From: Cellvibrio fontiphilus
GTDB taxonomy: Bacteria; Pseudomonadota; Gammaproteobacteria; Pseudomonadales; Cellvibrionaceae
NCBI RefSeq assembly: GCF_035317345.1
Contig: NZ_JAYKTU010000001.1
DNA: 64,000 nt
Reading direction: 5' to 3' (one strand)
Part shown: positions 16,185 to 25,125 of the stretch, piece after piece
How the letters are laid out: every line of letters starts with the position of its first letter
Position numbering within the stretch: position 1 is the stretch's first letter
Program-made: the position numbers and the translations under genes
The notes under the pieces: model-generated
Told to the model about the DNA's origin: nothing
What the model saw: the letters and a program-made list of their open reading frames with translations, nothing else
The model's database searches: none

Positions 16185-17312
16185 ATGAAACTGGATTTTA
16201 TCGATAGACTATTTGCCGGTTTTGGTATGGCTGATACCAGCTGGGGCGGTAGCGTCAAAATATTTTCGCTGGTATTTCTCACTTTTTTGGTCAGTTTTAT
16301 CGTTGCAAAAATATTTGATCAACTGCAAAAGCACCTCGCAAAAACCAATAACTTATGGGACGACACACTGCTGTGGGCCGCGCGCAAACCTATTAGTGTG
16401 ATGATCTGGATTGCCGGTCTATCGCTCTCGGCTGCCATGGCCGACAAGGTGGCCGATACCGAGTTTTACAGTTTTGCCGAACCCGTTGCGCGCTTAGGTT
16501 TAATTGTGATGATCGCTTGGTTTATCGTGCGTTTGATTGGTGGCGCAGAGCAGATTGTTACATCGCCGGACAAAATGACAGAACCTATGGACCCGACCAC
16601 TGTATCGGCCATGAGTAAATTATTGCGCGGTTCGGTATTGGTAACTGCCACGCTGGTGATTTTGCAATCCATGGGTTACAGCATTTCCGGTGTGTTAGCT
16701 TTTGGCGGGATTGGCGGCATTGCAATTGGTTTTGCTGCAAAAGATTTGCTGGCAAATTTTTTTGGTGGCCTGATGATTTATCTGGATCGCCCATTCAGTG
16801 TTGGCGACTGGGTGCGTTCACCCGACAAGGAGATTGAAGGCACGGTAGAAAAAATTGGTTGGCGACTCACTACCATTCGCACCTTTGATAAACGCCCGCT
16901 TTATGTTCCCAATGGCACCTTTGCCACCATCTCACTGGAAAATCCTTCGCGTATGAGCCATCGGCGCATTCATGAAGTGATTGGTATTCGCTATGAAGAT
17001 GCACATTTGATGGACGCCATAGTTGCTGACGTAAAACAAATGCTGATTGCCGATGAGGAAATTGATACCAGCCAAACAACCATTGTTAATTTCAATAAAT
17101 TTAACGCATCTTCGCTGGATTTTTTTATTTATACCTTCACCAAAACCACTAACTGGGTTCACTACCACCAGGTGAAACAACAGGTGTTACTCAAGGTCTA
17201 TGGGATTATCAGCAAACACGGTGCGGCGATTGCGTTCCCCACCCAAACCTTGCACCACACAGCGCTATCGCCAATGGAAATAAGGTCAGCTGAACAACAA
17301 TCCGGCAATTAA
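16185..17312 (+). CDS. MscS-family mechanosensitive channel
   Basis: 375 residues with four N-terminal hydrophobic helices, a pore helix rich in Gly and Ala (GVLAFGGIGGIAIGFAAKDL) and the cytosolic beta domain beginning NFFGGLMIYLDRPFSVGDWV, the MscS signature. MscS channels open under membrane tension and protect against hypo-osmotic shock. An AGAGG ribosome site precedes the ATG. It is monocistronic and convergent with the next gene. It is longer than E. coli MscS (286) because of an extra N-terminal helix pair. Confidence 0.93.
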   Translation: MKLDFIDRLFAGFGMADTSWGGSVKIFSLVFLTFLVSFIVAKIFDQLQKHLAKTNNLWDDTLLWAARKPISVMIWIAGLSLSAAMADKVADTEFYSFAEPVARLGLIVMIAWFIVRLIGGAEQIVTSPDKMTEPMDPTTVSAMSKLLRGSVLVTATLVILQSMGYSISGVLAFGGIGGIAIGFAAKDLLANFFGGLMIYLDRPFSVGDWVRSPDKEIEGTVEKIGWRLTTIRTFDKRPLYVPNGTFATISLENPSRMSHRRIHEVIGIRYEDAHLMDAIVADVKQMLIADEEIDTSQTTIVNFNKFNASSLDFFIYTFTKTTNWVHYHQVKQQVLLKVYGIISKHGAAIAFPTQTLHHTALSPMEIRSAEQQSGN

Positions 17313-17355
17313 ATATTGAAGGAAAAAACTGAAGAACTGCGAGGGATTTGCATAG

Positions 17356-17383
17356 TCCCTGCTCCGTCAATGCGAAGCAGGGA
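17356..17383. terminator. Possible hairpin between convergent genes
   Basis: An 8-bp perfect stem (17356-17363 with 17376-17383, arms TCCCTGCT and AGCAGGGA) closes a 12-nt loop between the convergent channel and membrane-protein genes. There is no U-run on either side, so termination is only a guess. Confidence 0.3.
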
Positions 17384-17418
17384 TGAATAAAGCGGAATCT
17401 ACCGGCAGGCATCAACGC

Positions 17419-18114
17419 TTAAACGTTGGCGCCAACACCAAACAGACTGCGGTAAAGCACACCCATCACGATAAACGCAAAGGGCAGCATCCAGATCAAA
17501 CCTATGCCCAGTGGCAACATGGCAAGCAGGAACAGCACCAGCATCACCAAATACAAACCAAACACAGCAAACCACTGGCGGGAAATAGTTTTACGCGAGG
17601 TTTCCAGTGCTTCCCAGATACCCAGATTTTTTTCCAGCATTAACGGCAGTGCCAGGGAGTAGGCCACCATCAAATAAATACCTGGAATAATCAGCAGCAC
17701 AAGGCCGACCATAATCAACAGCGTCATCACCAGATAGAGTAAAAATATTTTCAGCATTTTGGAGTAGTAATCAAACACCATAAAGGCATTGGTGGCAGCA
17801 CCAACACTGCGTTTGATACCCAACATGGAAAACGCGGCCGAGAGCGGGTAAGTGACCAAGCTAATAATAATCTGGCCAACCACAATCATCACTATTGAAT
17901 CTTTACCCAACAATTCAAACGGCAGAGAGACGGCAATCATAATGCCGATGTAAATTAAAATAGCGCCCCACATGGTCGCTTTAAAACCGCTGGTTAATTG
18001 CCAGGCTTCTTTGAAAATGCCGCCTATGTCCCAATCGGGATTGGTGTTGTATTGCACCGATTGCGGCTCTTGCAGATTGCTTTGCGGGGTTTGGTAGGGG
18101 TTAGCGTCAGTCAT
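17419..18114 (-). CDS. Multi-pass membrane protein of unknown function
   Basis: 231 residues from the ATG at 18114, which has AGGAGCAAGGA just upstream; an earlier start at 18156 is not supported. The polar N-terminus (MTDANPYQTPQSNLQEPQ) is followed by about five to six hydrophobic helices containing Gly/Pro-rich stretches such as LLIIPGIYLMVAYSLALPLM. This layout is that of the DUF975/BPSS1780-like glycerophosphoryl-diester-type membrane domain proteins, whose function is unknown. It is separated by about 90 bp from the sensor kinase gene upstream and may be transcribed separately. Confidence 0.8.
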   Translation of the reverse strand: MTDANPYQTPQSNLQEPQSVQYNTNPDWDIGGIFKEAWQLTSGFKATMWGAILIYIGIMIAVSLPFELLGKDSIVMIVVGQIIISLVTYPLSAAFSMLGIKRSVGAATNAFMVFDYYSKMLKIFLLYLVMTLLIMVGLVLLIIPGIYLMVAYSLALPLMLEKNLGIWEALETSRKTISRQWFAVFGLYLVMLVLFLLAMLPLGIGLIWMLPFAFIVMGVLYRSLFGVGANV

Positions 18115-18203
18115 ATCCTTGCTCCTGTTTATTAGATTGACGCGCCAATTAATCATTAATGTTGCGCTTCGTCAATCTATGCATTGCTGCTTTTCGAGTA
18201 ACA

Positions 18204-19553
18204 CTATTCATTTATTACAATAAGTGGCAATTCAATGCAGGCACAGCAACCGCCACCGGGCCTATTTTTCAAGCTGAGGTAGCCCTGGTGCGCTTCAATA
18301 ATTTGCCGGCACAATACCAAACCAATACCCGAGCCTTGTTTTTTAGTACTGTAAAACGGCACAAACAAATTATCGGGATTAGTGATGCCGCTACCCTGAT
18401 CGCAAATATTCAAAGTAAAAAACTGCTGGCCACGCGCCCAGTGAATTTGAATAAGATTCGCGGAGTTGCACAGCGCATTGGCTTCAAGCCCGTTCTTGAT
18501 CAGATTAATCAGCACCTGTTCAAACTGTACCGGATCAAGCTGCAACAGCAGATCACCCGGCGTTTCAATCACAATGGTGGCGTGATTAAACAGGGCCGCT
18601 ACTTTTTCAAGCGAGGCGCGCAGTGACAACTGCTGAACCGCCGGCTCGGGCAATCTCGCAAGTTGTTTATAACTGTCCACAAACTGGCTCAGCCCAAGTG
18701 CACGCTCACTGATAATATCCAACCCCTCGTGCAAATTTGCTGCGATGCTTTCACTAGCACCCTGACGCTCCAGCAACCGCTTTAATGTTTGGCTGATAGA
18801 TGCAATCGGCGAAAGTGAATTGTTGATTTCGTGGCTAATCACCCGCACCAGATTTTGCCAGGCCTTACGCTCTTCACTGCGCAATAAATGACGAATATCC
18901 GTGATAAATAATAATTTGTGCTGTTGTCCTGCTTCGCGAAATTCTTCCACATAGACATTAAAGCGCCCCTGCCGGTAACCCAGCGACAGCTCTACCACCT
19001 GCTGACAACCGCTGGTGAGTTCGCGCACAAATGCAAGCTGTTGCAACAGCCTTTGTTGACGGTGTGATTGTTGATTATGTGATTGTTCAATTTGCAATAA
19101 CTGCATAGCCGCTGGATTGGCAAAGCGGATTTCATTGGTCTGTGTCAGTGCAACAATGGCAACGTCGATATGATCGATAATTGTGCGCAACAGCAATTGG
19201 CTCTCTACCGATTGCCAGCGCTCATGACTCAAGCGTTGAGCCAAACCATTAATCGCCTCCACTAATTCATCAAATGCACCACCTTGTTTATGGCTGCGCG
19301 CACGCAAGCTGTAATCGCCCTGAATCAAGGCTTCCAATAAATTACTGACACTGCGAAATTGGTAGGCTATTTTTTGATAAACCATGTAGCTGGTGTACAA
19401 AATAATTAAACTGCCGATTAACCCTGTCAGCAATATCAGCCAGAGAGAAATATCGGCATAGGCCATCACCCACAATAACAACAGCAGTAATGGCACCCAG
19501 GCCAGTAACAGCAACTGAATTAATCCGGCTTCAAAAATTTGATGCTTGCGCAT
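18204..19553 (-). CDS. NtrY-like membrane sensor histidine kinase
   Basis: 449 residues. Two membrane helices near 10-30 and 38-60 are followed by a HAMP-like segment, a PAS domain (about 115-210, including IDHIDVAIVALTQTNEIRF) and a HisKA helix with the phosphoacceptor in VRVISHEINNSLSPIASI. The ATPase has LINLIKNGLEANA, DQGSGI and GSGIGLVLCRQI. These are NtrY/NtrB-type features. There is almost no periplasmic sensor, so the signal is probably cytosolic or within the membrane. The gene starts 1 bp after the sigma-54 regulator gene ends, forming a pair. Confidence 0.92.
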   Translation of the reverse strand: MRKHQIFEAGLIQLLLLAWVPLLLLLLWVMAYADISLWLILLTGLIGSLIILYTSYMVYQKIAYQFRSVSNLLEALIQGDYSLRARSHKQGGAFDELVEAINGLAQRLSHERWQSVESQLLLRTIIDHIDVAIVALTQTNEIRFANPAAMQLLQIEQSHNQQSHRQQRLLQQLAFVRELTSGCQQVVELSLGYRQGRFNVYVEEFREAGQQHKLLFITDIRHLLRSEERKAWQNLVRVISHEINNSLSPIASISQTLKRLLERQGASESIAANLHEGLDIISERALGLSQFVDSYKQLARLPEPAVQQLSLRASLEKVAALFNHATIVIETPGDLLLQLDPVQFEQVLINLIKNGLEANALCNSANLIQIHWARGQQFFTLNICDQGSGITNPDNLFVPFYSTKKQGSGIGLVLCRQIIEAHQGYLSLKNRPGGGCCACIELPLIVINE

Positions 19554-19554
19554 A

Positions 19555-20958
19555 TCAAGGTTTTAATTTTTCCAGGCGGCGATAAAACGCACTGCGGCTA
19601 AAACCGAGCGACTCTGCGGCTTTAGTTGCATCGCCACCGAAATAGGCCAACCGCTGTGCAACCAATTCCATTTCAATCTCCTCCATGCTGCGCAGATCGG
19701 GTAGTTCATTCGCATTTTTGCATGAACTTGTTGCTGCAAGTGGCGGCGCGTCAAGCAGACCAGATGCGCCACTTAATCCAAGGTCACTGCTATAAATTTT
19801 TTCCCGTTTACATAAAATTTGCGCGCGCTCCATCACATGCGCCAATTCCCGCACATTGCCCGGCCAAGGGTAGGCTTCCAGTAAGGCTTGTGCATCGGGA
19901 GCCAAGGGCAGCACAGGGCGTGAATATTTTTTGGCTGCTTTGGCAAGAAAGCTATTCGCCAACGGAATAATATCCTCCACCCGTTGACGCAGCGGTGGAA
20001 TTTCTATGACGACGGTATTAATACGGTAGAGCAAATCCTTGCGGAATTTTCCTGCGTTAACGGCAGCTGCAAGATCGCAATTGGTAGCGGTAATCAAACG
20101 GAAATCAGTGTGTTGGGTTTTGCTCGCACCCACTTTTTCAAATTGTTTTTCCTCCAGCACTCGCAAGAGTTTTCCCTGTTGGGAATAGGGTGTATTGGCA
20201 ATTTCGTCCAGAAATAAACTGCCTTCATCTGCTAATTCAAAACGCCCTATGCGCGTGGTTTTGGCATCGGTAAAGGAGCCTTTAACATGGCCAAACATTT
20301 CACTTTCAAACAGTGTCTCGGTCACCGCGCCCATATTGACCGAAATAAGTTCAGCGTGACTGCGCGGCGATAGCTGGTGCAAATAGCGCGCAAACATACT
20401 TTTGCCGGTGCCGTTTTCGCCGGTGAACATTACACTGGCATCACTGTTGGCAACATGGGCAATGGTTTGCAAGAGTTCAAGCGTCAGTGGTGATTGCGCG
20501 ACTATCGCATCATTGCGGTTTACCTCCTCGCGCAGCAATTGATTTTGCTGACGCAATTTCTGCGCCTGTTTGTGCGCAGCAACCAACTGACGCTGACTGT
20601 TAATGATGCTGAGCAGCCGCTCATTTTCCCAAGGCTTTTGGATAAAATCATTGGCACCCTGTTTGATCGTATTAACGGCTACATCGATAGTGCCCCAGCC
20701 CGTCATAACAACCACAGGCACTAGCTCATCCAGATGGCGAATTGCACGAATCAGAGCCAGCCCTTCCTCACCCGAGGTAGTATCGCTGGAGTAATTCAAA
20801 TCCATCAAAATGCAATCTATCTCTTCGCGCTTGAGCACAGCAAGTGCCTGCTCCGGTGCAGCCACAGCAATTGGCACAAAACCTTCCGCGCGCAATAACA
20901 TGCAAAGCGCAGAGAGCACACCTTCGTCGTCATCGACAACCAGAATTGTTTTTTTCAT
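19555..20958 (-). CDS. NtrC-family sigma-54-dependent response regulator
   Basis: 467 residues from the ATG at 20958. Receiver domain with D53 (CILMDLNYS), then an AAA+ domain with Walker A GENGTGKS and Walker B SLFLDEIAN, then a Fis-type helix-turn-helix (DATKAAESLGFSRSAFYRRL). The sigma-54 contact loop reads GSFTDA, not the canonical GAFTGA; similar variants occur in a subgroup of functional regulators. It is the partner of the kinase 1 bp downstream. A sigma-54-type promoter candidate upstream of the HlyD/ABC genes (27732-27747) is a likely target. Confidence 0.93.
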   Translation of the reverse strand: MKKTILVVDDDEGVLSALCMLLRAEGFVPIAVAAPEQALAVLKREEIDCILMDLNYSSDTTSGEEGLALIRAIRHLDELVPVVVMTGWGTIDVAVNTIKQGANDFIQKPWENERLLSIINSQRQLVAAHKQAQKLRQQNQLLREEVNRNDAIVAQSPLTLELLQTIAHVANSDASVMFTGENGTGKSMFARYLHQLSPRSHAELISVNMGAVTETLFESEMFGHVKGSFTDAKTTRIGRFELADEGSLFLDEIANTPYSQQGKLLRVLEEKQFEKVGASKTQHTDFRLITATNCDLAAAVNAGKFRKDLLYRINTVVIEIPPLRQRVEDIIPLANSFLAKAAKKYSRPVLPLAPDAQALLEAYPWPGNVRELAHVMERAQILCKREKIYSSDLGLSGASGLLDAPPLAATSSCKNANELPDLRSMEEIEMELVAQRLAYFGGDATKAAESLGFSRSAFYRRLEKLKP

Positions 20959-20971
20959 GCAGCATCCACAG

Positions 20972-21003
20972 AAAAAGGCCGGCAACTGACCTTATACCGG
21001 CCT
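20972..21003 (-). terminator. Terminator of the TPR-protein gene
   Basis: On the minus strand a 7-bp stem AGGCCGG/CCGGCCT (20997-21003 with 20976-20982) with a 14-nt loop is followed by TTTTTC. It lies just behind the TPR-protein gene and only 14 bp before the regulator's start. The regulator and kinase therefore need read-through or a promoter inside the TPR gene. Confidence 0.7.
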
Positions 21004-21010
21004 CACAGAT

Positions 21011-21877
21011 TTATTCATTTGACTTTATACCGGCTTCAAAACGCTTGGCAAATTCCGTATTTTTTGCGTAATCCTCGGCCTGGATTTGTTGTACCAGCTG
21101 TAGGTATTTATCGGTATTGCCCTTGGCTTTATAGGCCTTAGCCAAACTCCAGGTAGACCAAAAATAGTGTTGGTCATGGGGATCGGTATTTTTTGTTTTG
21201 TATTCTTCTATCAATGCAATACTTTGGCTTATGTCCTGCTTCTCTGCCAGAATAATTTCCCCCAGCTGCAACAGGCTGTCGTTAACATACCATTGGTTTT
21301 CAGCGGTGACAGGTTTGTTGCGCAGCGCTTCAAATAAAGGTTTGGCTTTGGCAAGTAATTGTTTGTCGCGATAAAAACGGGCCAGCTCATACTGGTTGCG
21401 CGCCGATTCAATTGACTGTTGGCTCAACTTATCTGCCAGGGCCATAGCACCAGCGGAGTCTCCTTCTTTTTCATATAAAAATACCCTGTAGGTATTTGCA
21501 TCTTCAGCGGAAACCTTATCCAGCCTTGCTAATAATTCCCTGCCTTTTTTGCTGGAGCCTCCGGCAAAACCCGGCGCTTCAAAATAAAAACGCATTGCGG
21601 CCACCAGCGCATTGGCATTGTCGGGGAATTGCTGTACTGCGGCCTCATACTGCGCAATACATTTTTTTGCCAAACCCAACGCGGAAAACATGGATGACTC
21701 TTGTGCCTGATTGCAATAAGCATCACCCGACGAAATTAATTCTTCCGCTGTCGTTAGTGGCGGTTTTACCGCTGTTTCCTCTGCCACTACATAGTAAGAA
21801 GAGGAGATGGCCGTCAGCAACAATGCACTGCAAACCATGACAATAAATAGCAGTGCTGAGACATTATGTTGTTTCAT
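21011..21877 (-). CDS. Exported TPR-repeat protein of unknown function
   Basis: 288 residues. An N-terminal hydrophobic segment (about 8-30, VSALLFIVMVCSALLLTAI) acts as a signal anchor or signal peptide. The rest is helical with TPR-like pairs, for example CIAQYEAAVQQFPDNANALV and ARFYRDKQLLAKAKPLFEAL. Two Cys lie in the mature part (CNQ and KKCIAQ). It is placed between the ABC permease gene and the sigma-54 regulator and ends in its own terminator. It may be a periplasmic accessory of the ABC system, but I recognise no specific family. Confidence 0.75.
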   Translation of the reverse strand: MKQHNVSALLFIVMVCSALLLTAISSSYYVVAEETAVKPPLTTAEELISSGDAYCNQAQESSMFSALGLAKKCIAQYEAAVQQFPDNANALVAAMRFYFEAPGFAGGSSKKGRELLARLDKVSAEDANTYRVFLYEKEGDSAGAMALADKLSQQSIESARNQYELARFYRDKQLLAKAKPLFEALRNKPVTAENQWYVNDSLLQLGEIILAEKQDISQSIALIEEYKTKNTDPHDQHYFWSTWSLAKAYKAKGNTDKYLQLVQQIQAEDYAKNTEFAKRFEAGIKSNE

Positions 21878-21985
21878 GTTTACACTATTCCCTTGTTTGA
21901 TATTTAGCTCAATAAAGCGATTAACAATGATCCGATTTTTGACTGTAAACCCGCGATTTGATTCACTCGCCGCCAGAAAATTATC

Positions 21986-24418
21986 TCACTCGTAGCGCAA
22001 AGCATCGGCAGGTTCCAATTGCAGTGCGCGCCGCGTGGGGATGTAAGTCGCCAGCATTACTACCGCCGCAATAATGCTCACCATCAGGGTGACGATCAGC
22101 AATAAATCACCAGCGCCGATACCAATCACATGGGCCATCGCAAACGCCATTGCACAACCTGCTGCTACACCGGGTATGCCGCCCCACAAGAGTTGTTTGC
22201 TGCCCGCCCATAAAAATTGCCGCGCGATCTGTTCATCCTGTGCGCCCAACGCGCGTTTTACACCAATTTCCTGGGTGCGTTGGCTAATGGTATTCGCCAT
22301 CACACCGTAAATGCCTGTACCGGCAAGCACCACTGCGGCCATGCCAAAAATCATAAAAATTGTGCTGATAAAACGTATGGGCGCGCCGTTGCGCTGTTTT
22401 TTGGTGGCGTAGTCTTCGATCTGGAAGAGTGGCAACTCAGGGTCAATAGTCGCCACTGCATTGCGCAATGTGCGTATCGCACTGGGGCGATCTGTTTTCA
22501 TTTCGATGGCGATGGTGAAATCATTTTTAGGCGTTTGACTGTAGGGGCGAAAAACAGTTGGCCGCTTTCCTGATTCATTATTCGCATCGCCATAGAGCGT
22601 ATGTTTCACCACACCTACAATAGTTAACCATTGCTCTGCATGACCGCTGGCATCGATAACCCGCAGGCGTTTACCCAGCGCAGATTCGCCGGGAAAATGC
22701 GCAGCCACAAAACTGTCGGTGACTAACACTGTGCGCTTATCCAAACCCTCGTCTGAATTATCCAGATAGCGCCCCGCCACTAGCACCACACCCAATTTTT
22801 CCAGGGTGCCGGCAGTGACCGTAATGTAATTCACAGTGGGATAAGCATCATTCTGCCGTTGCACATATTCTTTGCCCTCCAATGCAATGCGCGGCGTCCA
22901 TGCCCAATCAGCAGGAAATACAGTGGCGATTAATACGTTTCCAATGCCGGGGCTGTTTTCCAGTTGGGTTGCCAATGCATTTACTAATTGGATTTTCTGT
23001 TCGGCGGTTTGATAGTGCACATCGCGTAGCAAGGTGCGCGCGGTGAGTAAATTATCACTCTTGACTCCAAAATCCGCGAAGGTGGCGCGATAGGCACCGG
23101 CCACCATTGTCGCCGCGGCAATCAATACCGTCATGGATAAAAATATTTCGCTGATCACCAATAAGCGGTTGAGCCGACCGGCTTTTTTCCCCAGTGCGCC
23201 GCGCGTGCCATCGCGCAGCACTGCGTTGAAATCAGCACCGGAATTTTTCCAGGCCGGCAATAAGCCCGTGGTCAAAATAGTTGCCAACAAAAAACCGGAA
23301 AATATTTTTAGCGTGTAACTGTCAATACCAAAATCCCACCAGAAGGACGGCCTGTCGACAAAAAATGTGGCGACAGTTACAGCGGTTACCTCCAAACCCC
23401 AGGCGAGCACCAACAAGCCAATTAAACCGCCGAGGCTGCAAATAATGGCGCTCTCCCACAGCATTTGGCTGATTAACCGTGCGCGCGGTGCACCCAGCGC
23501 AACACGAATGGCGGTTTCTTTATTGCGTTCAATAGCGCGCGAATACAATAAATTTCCCACATTAATGGAGGCCAACAATAAAATCAGTAGCGCGGCGATT
23601 TGCATGGAATACACCACTTCAATGCCATCGCGCTCCGCGCCGCGCTGGAAATCATTTAGATAGAGGCTCAAGCCTTTATTGGTTTCGGGGTAACGCAGTG
23701 CAATACGCTGCATAATCACGGCCAATTGGCGATTAATATCCGCCTGCGTCACCTCTTTTTGCAGCAGTGCAATTAACCCGACTTTGTCGCCCTGACCGCG
23801 CAACTTGTTGCTAGCGTCCTGCCGCAGTGGCAGCCATAGGTCGGTATTGTCTGGAAACCAATAGCCCTGTGGCATTACTCCAATAATTTTATGGGGTGTA
23901 CCATCGATACGCAGGCTTTGATCGATAATATTTTCATCGCCACCAAATTGGCTGCGCCAAACCTGGTAACCAATTACCACAACTTCTTCGGCACCCGGTT
24001 GGTTGTCCTGCGCGGTAAATTCGCGCCCAAGCAGCGGGGCAACTCGCGACAACTGAAAAATTTCCGGTTCAGTTTTTACCGCGCGATAACGCTGCGCGCC
24101 ATCGCGCCCCAAGGCATTTACATTTAATTCTTTGTAAGCGACAAATAATTCCACACCGCGCACTTGCTGTTTAATTTCAGCGTAATCATGCAGTTCAATG
24201 CTCGCGCGATTTTCTACTCCATCTTGCGTTACATGAAAACGCACCAGGCGATCGCTGTCTTTAAAGGGCAAGTCTTTAAAGATCATGGTATTAAACATGG
24301 AAAATAAAAATACGCTCAGCCCGATTCCCACCGCCATCACCAGGGTAGTGAGCAAAGTAAAACCCGGCTTTTTAGCTAATAACCGCAGCGCGTATTGAAT
24401 GTCCTTTATCAAATACAT
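21986..24418 (-). CDS. MacB/ADOP-type ABC permease
   Basis: 810 residues. One membrane helix near 18-40 is followed by a MacB-type periplasmic domain (about 50-240), then three FtsX helices (about 280-400). A second periplasmic domain and a final FtsX helix set (about 690-800) follow, ending RRALQLEPADALRYE. The duplicated layout and the opening IQYALRLLAKKPGFTLLT are typical of ADOP-like permeases. Such proteins do not pump across the inner membrane directly but couple ATP use to export of peptides or small molecules already in the periplasm. It lies 2 bp after the ATPase gene, its partner, and downstream of an HlyD-type adaptor. Confidence 0.92.
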   Translation of the reverse strand: MYLIKDIQYALRLLAKKPGFTLLTTLVMAVGIGLSVFLFSMFNTMIFKDLPFKDSDRLVRFHVTQDGVENRASIELHDYAEIKQQVRGVELFVAYKELNVNALGRDGAQRYRAVKTEPEIFQLSRVAPLLGREFTAQDNQPGAEEVVVIGYQVWRSQFGGDENIIDQSLRIDGTPHKIIGVMPQGYWFPDNTDLWLPLRQDASNKLRGQGDKVGLIALLQKEVTQADINRQLAVIMQRIALRYPETNKGLSLYLNDFQRGAERDGIEVVYSMQIAALLILLLASINVGNLLYSRAIERNKETAIRVALGAPRARLISQMLWESAIICSLGGLIGLLVLAWGLEVTAVTVATFFVDRPSFWWDFGIDSYTLKIFSGFLLATILTTGLLPAWKNSGADFNAVLRDGTRGALGKKAGRLNRLLVISEIFLSMTVLIAAATMVAGAYRATFADFGVKSDNLLTARTLLRDVHYQTAEQKIQLVNALATQLENSPGIGNVLIATVFPADWAWTPRIALEGKEYVQRQNDAYPTVNYITVTAGTLEKLGVVLVAGRYLDNSDEGLDKRTVLVTDSFVAAHFPGESALGKRLRVIDASGHAEQWLTIVGVVKHTLYGDANNESGKRPTVFRPYSQTPKNDFTIAIEMKTDRPSAIRTLRNAVATIDPELPLFQIEDYATKKQRNGAPIRFISTIFMIFGMAAVVLAGTGIYGVMANTISQRTQEIGVKRALGAQDEQIARQFLWAGSKQLLWGGIPGVAAGCAMAFAMAHVIGIGAGDLLLIVTLMVSIIAAVVMLATYIPTRRALQLEPADALRYE

Positions 24419-24420
24419 AC

Positions 24421-25125
24421 TTACATCCCTGGGGTTTTTATGGTTTTGTCGGAAACAACACGGCCATCGAGCACATCAATTTTGCGCTGGCTGCGCTCGG
24501 CGGAGCGCGGGTCGTGAGTGACCATACAAATGGTCGCGCCCTCGGCGTGCAATTTATCGAGCAGGTCCATCACGGCTTCCGCATTTTTGGTATCCAGATT
24601 GCCGGTGGGTTCGTCAGCCAATAAAATGGAAGGGCGACCAGCAATAGCGCGCGCAACTGCCACACGCTGTTGTTGGCCACCGGATAATTGTGCAGGAAAG
24701 TGCCTACTGCGGTGCGCCATATCCACTTTTGTGAGCGCCTCTTTCACCAGCTGTTTGCGCTGGGCTTTGGTTAAATCATGGCGATAGGTGAGCGGCAGCT
24801 CTATGTTTTCTTCCACATCCAGATCGCTAATTAAATTAAAGGATTGGAAAATAAAACCAATTTCCTGATTGCGAATACGCGCGCGCTCGCGGCGCGAAAT
24901 ATTGGACACATCCCTACCCGCGAGCATGTATTTACCAGCGCTCGCGGTATCCAACAAACCCAGTAGCGATAAAAGCGTGGATTTACCACAACCGGAAGGC
25001 CCGGAGATGGACACATATTCACCCTTATGAATGCTGAGCGAAATATCACTCAGCGCATGGGTTGCCACCTCTTCGGTGAGAAATATTTTCTGCAGATTTT
25101 CCAGTGTTATTAATGGATTATTCAT
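24421..25125 (-). CDS. MacB/LolD-type ABC ATPase
   Basis: 234 residues, the usual length. Walker A GPSGCGKSTLL, the Q-loop in FIFQSFNLI, signature LSGGQQQRVAVARA, Walker B LLADEPTGNLD and the H-loop Thr-His (VTHDPRSA) are all present, as in MacB and LolD. It is a cytosolic ATPase that drives the permease gene 2 bp downstream. Its start overlaps the acyltransferase stop by 8 bp, so the whole set is probably one transcript. Confidence 0.95.
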   Translation of the reverse strand: MNNPLITLENLQKIFLTEEVATHALSDISLSIHKGEYVSISGPSGCGKSTLLSLLGLLDTASAGKYMLAGRDVSNISRRERARIRNQEIGFIFQSFNLISDLDVEENIELPLTYRHDLTKAQRKQLVKEALTKVDMAHRSRHFPAQLSGGQQQRVAVARAIAGRPSILLADEPTGNLDTKNAEAVMDLLDKLHAEGATICMVTHDPRSAERSQRKIDVLDGRVVSDKTIKTPGM

